DNA of 64,000 nucleotides from Metaphire vulgaris (Eukaryota; Annelida; Clitellata; Crassiclitellata; Megascolecidae): NCBI GenBank assembly GCA_018105865.1, contig CM030866.1, positions 4,512,451 to 4,576,450 of the forward strand, read 5' to 3'. Shown piece by piece: positions 61,372 to 64,000 of this stretch (position 1 is its first letter; each line of letters starts with the position of its first letter). The notes under the pieces were generated by a model. It saw only the letters and a program-made list of their open reading frames with translations, ran no database searches and was not told where the DNA came from. The position numbers and the translations under genes were made by a program.

Positions 61372-61453
61372 GCTATATATACTGCATTGTATATACTGAT
61401 TTTTGGGGAGAAAATATAGAGGCCTACCGATATACCCCCGTCGCTACGCCTTG
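61272..61453. mobile_element. hAT-type MITE (CAGGGGCGTAGC family), worn
   Basis: Left end CAGGGGCGTAGCCATAAA, right end CGTCGCTACGCCTTG; flanks ctaagag and gtaagag are nearly alike. Confidence 0.7.
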
Positions 61454-61544
61454 TGTAAGAGCTCTGCACGAATGGTGAAAGCCACTGAGGCAATTACCAA
61501 TATAACAACAACAACAATAACAACAACAACAATTATTATTATTA

Positions 61545-61580
<36 letters not shown>

Positions 61581-62067
61581 CATTCATCATCATAATCATT
61601 CATAATGTCATAACAAGTGTCAGAATATGACGATACTATGAAACACGTGACCTAAAGATATTAATCATCATAGGCTTGAGTCGGACGCATGCCTTTGTGG
61701 TACTACAGGTAGTGAGAGCCTGTTAACGCGGTGACCTAAATTGTTGTTGAAGCCTAGAGCATGCTGGCTAGCCCAGTGCTGCCTCACAAGGGACGCTGGC
61801 TTATTTCGGATCGATAGGGACGACCTACATTCATAGACAGTGGTTGGGTTTTCGAATCACGTCTCCGTCATATTCTATCATAGATGCATCTGTTGTAAAT
61901 AATAATATTTACGTTTATTGCTATGTAATCTTATCTCGTTACGATCGCTGCGTTAGCGCCCACGTAGGCCACGTATTATCACTAGCCGAGGAAGACATTG
62001 TTTGGTTAGTAACTTAGTGTTGCCGCAGACTCTCTTATAATTAGGATGCATTTTGAACATTTCATGT

Positions 62068-62253
62068 CAGTGGCGGCTCCATATGTGGGGCCCGGGAGGC
62101 CCGTGCCCCCTCTTTTGCATGCCTGATCTCTCAGTGGCCCCCAATTGGGACCCAATACTTACTGCTACATAGCTATCAACAAATGGTTGGCCCCGTGCTT
62201 AGAAGTTGCCAGCCCCAACGGTTCCCCACTTGCAAATCCTGGAGCCGCCACTG
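62068..62253. mobile_element. hAT-type MITE (CAGTGGCGGCTCC family)
   Basis: Ends CAGTGGCGGCTCCATATG and GGAGCCGCCACTG; flanks tttcatgt and tttcatgc. Confidence 0.87.
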
Positions 62254-62801
62254 TTTCATGCCAATGTGTTATCTTCGAATGTAGCTCAAGTAGGGCCTAA
62301 TATCGCCGTAAAATGTTTATGCCAACTTATAAGGTAAAATGAGAAAGGAAAGGTAATAATGTTGTCTTTGTTTTCGCCCACAAACTCTTAAATCCATTGC
62401 CTCGGCCTCATTTGCTCACTGCTTATTCACTGCCAATTTTCAGAACTAAATTACAGTATTTTAATGGCCAATCTTTTTACCTGGCTTATCCAACATGGAC
62501 TGTCACCTGTTTGTCCTGCCGGATATCCTGAATTTGGCCTGGAGCTTGTGTGGTTGTGATAAAGAGTGCAATCGGCTGATGCTTCTGTACATTTTGAAAT
62601 GGCGCCATAAAAGTTTAAGATTAGATTAGATTAGTTAACAGTGAGAGCATTAGCTATGGGTGAGGCCGGTTTCTATTGGTCGATGAGAATCACGTGATGC
62701 GTCGATGCCATTTCTAAAGTAAATAAAAGTAAATAATATTTTCGTTGAGCCTATAATTTGCCTTTTGTAGCTGTGGGGGTAAGTCGGCTGGAGGAGGATA
62801 G

Positions 62802-63122
62802 ATGGGTGGGAATGAATGCACACACATAGCCAACGACACTGACGAAAACCTGGAAGTGTCGGTCAAGTTCCTGTACTGTGAAATGACGATGATTTACGAA
62901 ATTGCGGCTCACGGCTTCATCAAAATTCCCACATCCAATCATAACCGAGTGAAAGTTAGTATCTGCGTAACCCTTCGATCCGGACATCCAGCGTGGATCG
63001 CGCGAACATTTGCCATTAAGAACGGAGTGCTGATTCGCAAGAGAGAACCGTATTTTGTCTTTTACAAGTCCAAGAGTAACGATATGTGGACTGTCGACAC
63101 AAAAGATGCGTTAAACAAGTAA
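62802..63122 (+). CDS. MGG- family small protein B (106 aa), unknown function
   Basis: Begins MGGNECTHIANDTDENLEVS; glycine 2 suits myristoylation and cysteine 6 could be palmitoylated. The body is rich in beta-type, alternating residues (KVSICVTLRSG, AWIARTFAIKNGVLIRKR). It ends WTVDTKDALNK, stop TAA. The ATG lies 31 bases after an acceptor (ttgccttttgtag), so the gene has the same plan as its paralogue at 59344. The stop overlaps a donor-like AA|GTAAGA, and the paralogue has AG|GTAGCC at the same place. A conserved splice site there cannot be excluded, but the AATAAA after the paralogue argues for a real stop. Confidence 0.78.
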   Translation: MGGNECTHIANDTDENLEVSVKFLYCEMTMIYEIAAHGFIKIPTSNHNRVKVSICVTLRSGHPAWIARTFAIKNGVLIRKREPYFVFYKSKSNDMWTVDTKDALNK

Positions 63123-63150
63123 GATTTGCTCACATGTAATAATAATCTTC

Positions 63151-63225
<75 letters not shown>

Positions 63226-63953
63226 TATAATAATAGTAGAATAATATGAGAAAGGAAAGGAAATAATTGTAGTATAATAGTAGTAATAGTAGTATTACTA
63301 CAACAACAACAACAACAACTACTACTACTACTACTAATAATAATAATAATAATAATAATAATGCACTTCTATAGCACCAGTTCTAATACCAAGGGTGTCA
63401 ATCTATGGTAATTCAAATCCATCCGCAGAAGACCAGGCCAATCTAGAGATCAGTCAGAGGGGAAAGAGAAAGACCGACTAGGGATGAAAAGCTAGTAGTG
63501 TAGCTGTGGTAGTATAACTGTAGTAATGTAGTGATGCATACATGGTTGAAATACATCTTCATCGCACCTATAGGGCTCCCCAGCACTTAACCACAAGACA
63601 AACAAATGCGTCTTCAAGTTAATAAGTTATAGAATTAATAGACAACTAGATGACAACTTTTTTGTAGAAATAGTTTATGCCCCAATCCAAAATCTGGAGT
63701 AAAATCAAAAGTATATTCAGGCTAAAGAATTTCTTTATTTTTTTTTATTGTCGAGTGACCTATCATACTTAGTTGCTCCATCTTTTGAAACTTTTTATTT
63801 CAGTTTATGAAAAATAAAAATGTTGAATAAAAAAAGTCAAACATTTTGCTTTAGACACCCCATTTAATTAGGAATTTAGGATTTATGGATGTTCTAGATT
63901 CAAGAACTCCGCCATAGCCGGTGGCAAGCCCTGGTTGAGAAAGGAGTAGCCAA

Positions 63954-63987
<34 letters not shown>

Positions 63988-64000
63988 ATGGACGTACAAT
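63123..64000. other. microsatellites and unique sequence, no gene
   Basis: (TAA)n and (TAG)n at 63150-63225, a CAA/CTA/TAA array at 63300-63360 followed by the TGCACTTCTATAGCACC repeat, then AT-rich DNA. It ends in a (CA)n array at 63954-63988. An AATAAA occurs at about 63829. Confidence 0.6.

Larger units (their letters stand above)
59817..62801. other. region between the two MGG genes
   Basis: Holds a compound TC/TA array at 60690-60815, a tRNA-like SINE at about 60934-61090, (ATT)n at 61100-61200 and 61530-61580, and MITEs at 61272 and 62068. 62575-62640 is another copy of the GGCGCYATARAAGT repeat. 59830-60660 and 61630-62040 look unique with no gene found. Confidence 0.5.

Overview
The window is invertebrate animal DNA, not bacterial. 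It has split genes with GT-AG introns, very dense microsatellites, dozens of non-autonomous DNA transposons, and gene families typical of bilaterians. GC-rich exons sit in AT-rich, repeat-filled introns. The gene set (CCK-type receptor, PI4K2, TAPP/PLEKHA, an agatoxin-like peptide) fits a marine invertebrate, but the phylum cannot be fixed from this sequence. Most long reading frames here are translated microsatellites. The real genes were found by joining short exons whose reading phases agree.

Layout. 1-6638: 3' part of a cholecystokinin/sulfakinin-type GPCR on + (TM3-TM5 exon 1455-1829, TM6-tail exon 5938-6638). The TM1-TM2 exon lies outside the window. 8077-13220: a whole type II phosphatidylinositol 4-kinase (PI4K2) gene on -, about 10 exons. 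15274-15642: a one-exon secreted peptide precursor on - with a TATA box. It predicts an amidated four-cysteine peptide (CC-x5-C-x4-C). 21530-26756: a TAPP/PLEKHA1-2-like tandem PH-domain gene on -, 10 exons. 29309-29468: an exon on - with an agatoxin-like cystine-knot cysteine pattern. 31868-32086: a possible signal-peptide exon on -. 55624-56866: an intronless peptide-type GPCR on + with a one-base frameshift in a GCC tract near its N terminus. 59344-59664 and 62802-63122: two paralogous 106-residue MGG- proteins on +.

The stretch 32-55 kb holds essentially no recognisable gene. It carries microsatellites, many hAT-type MITEs with 8-bp target duplications (several nested), piggyBac-like hairpins with TTAA ends, Tigger/pogo-like MITEs with TA ends, fold-back elements and a LINE remnant. 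A short motif close to GATGACCTTTTTTGCTYGTC recurs in several MITE families with otherwise different ends.

Together the genes lean towards signalling: two peptide-type receptors, two candidate secreted cysteine-rich peptides, a kinase that makes PI4P and an adaptor of the PI(3,4)P2-binding type. Whether this grouping means anything is unknown.
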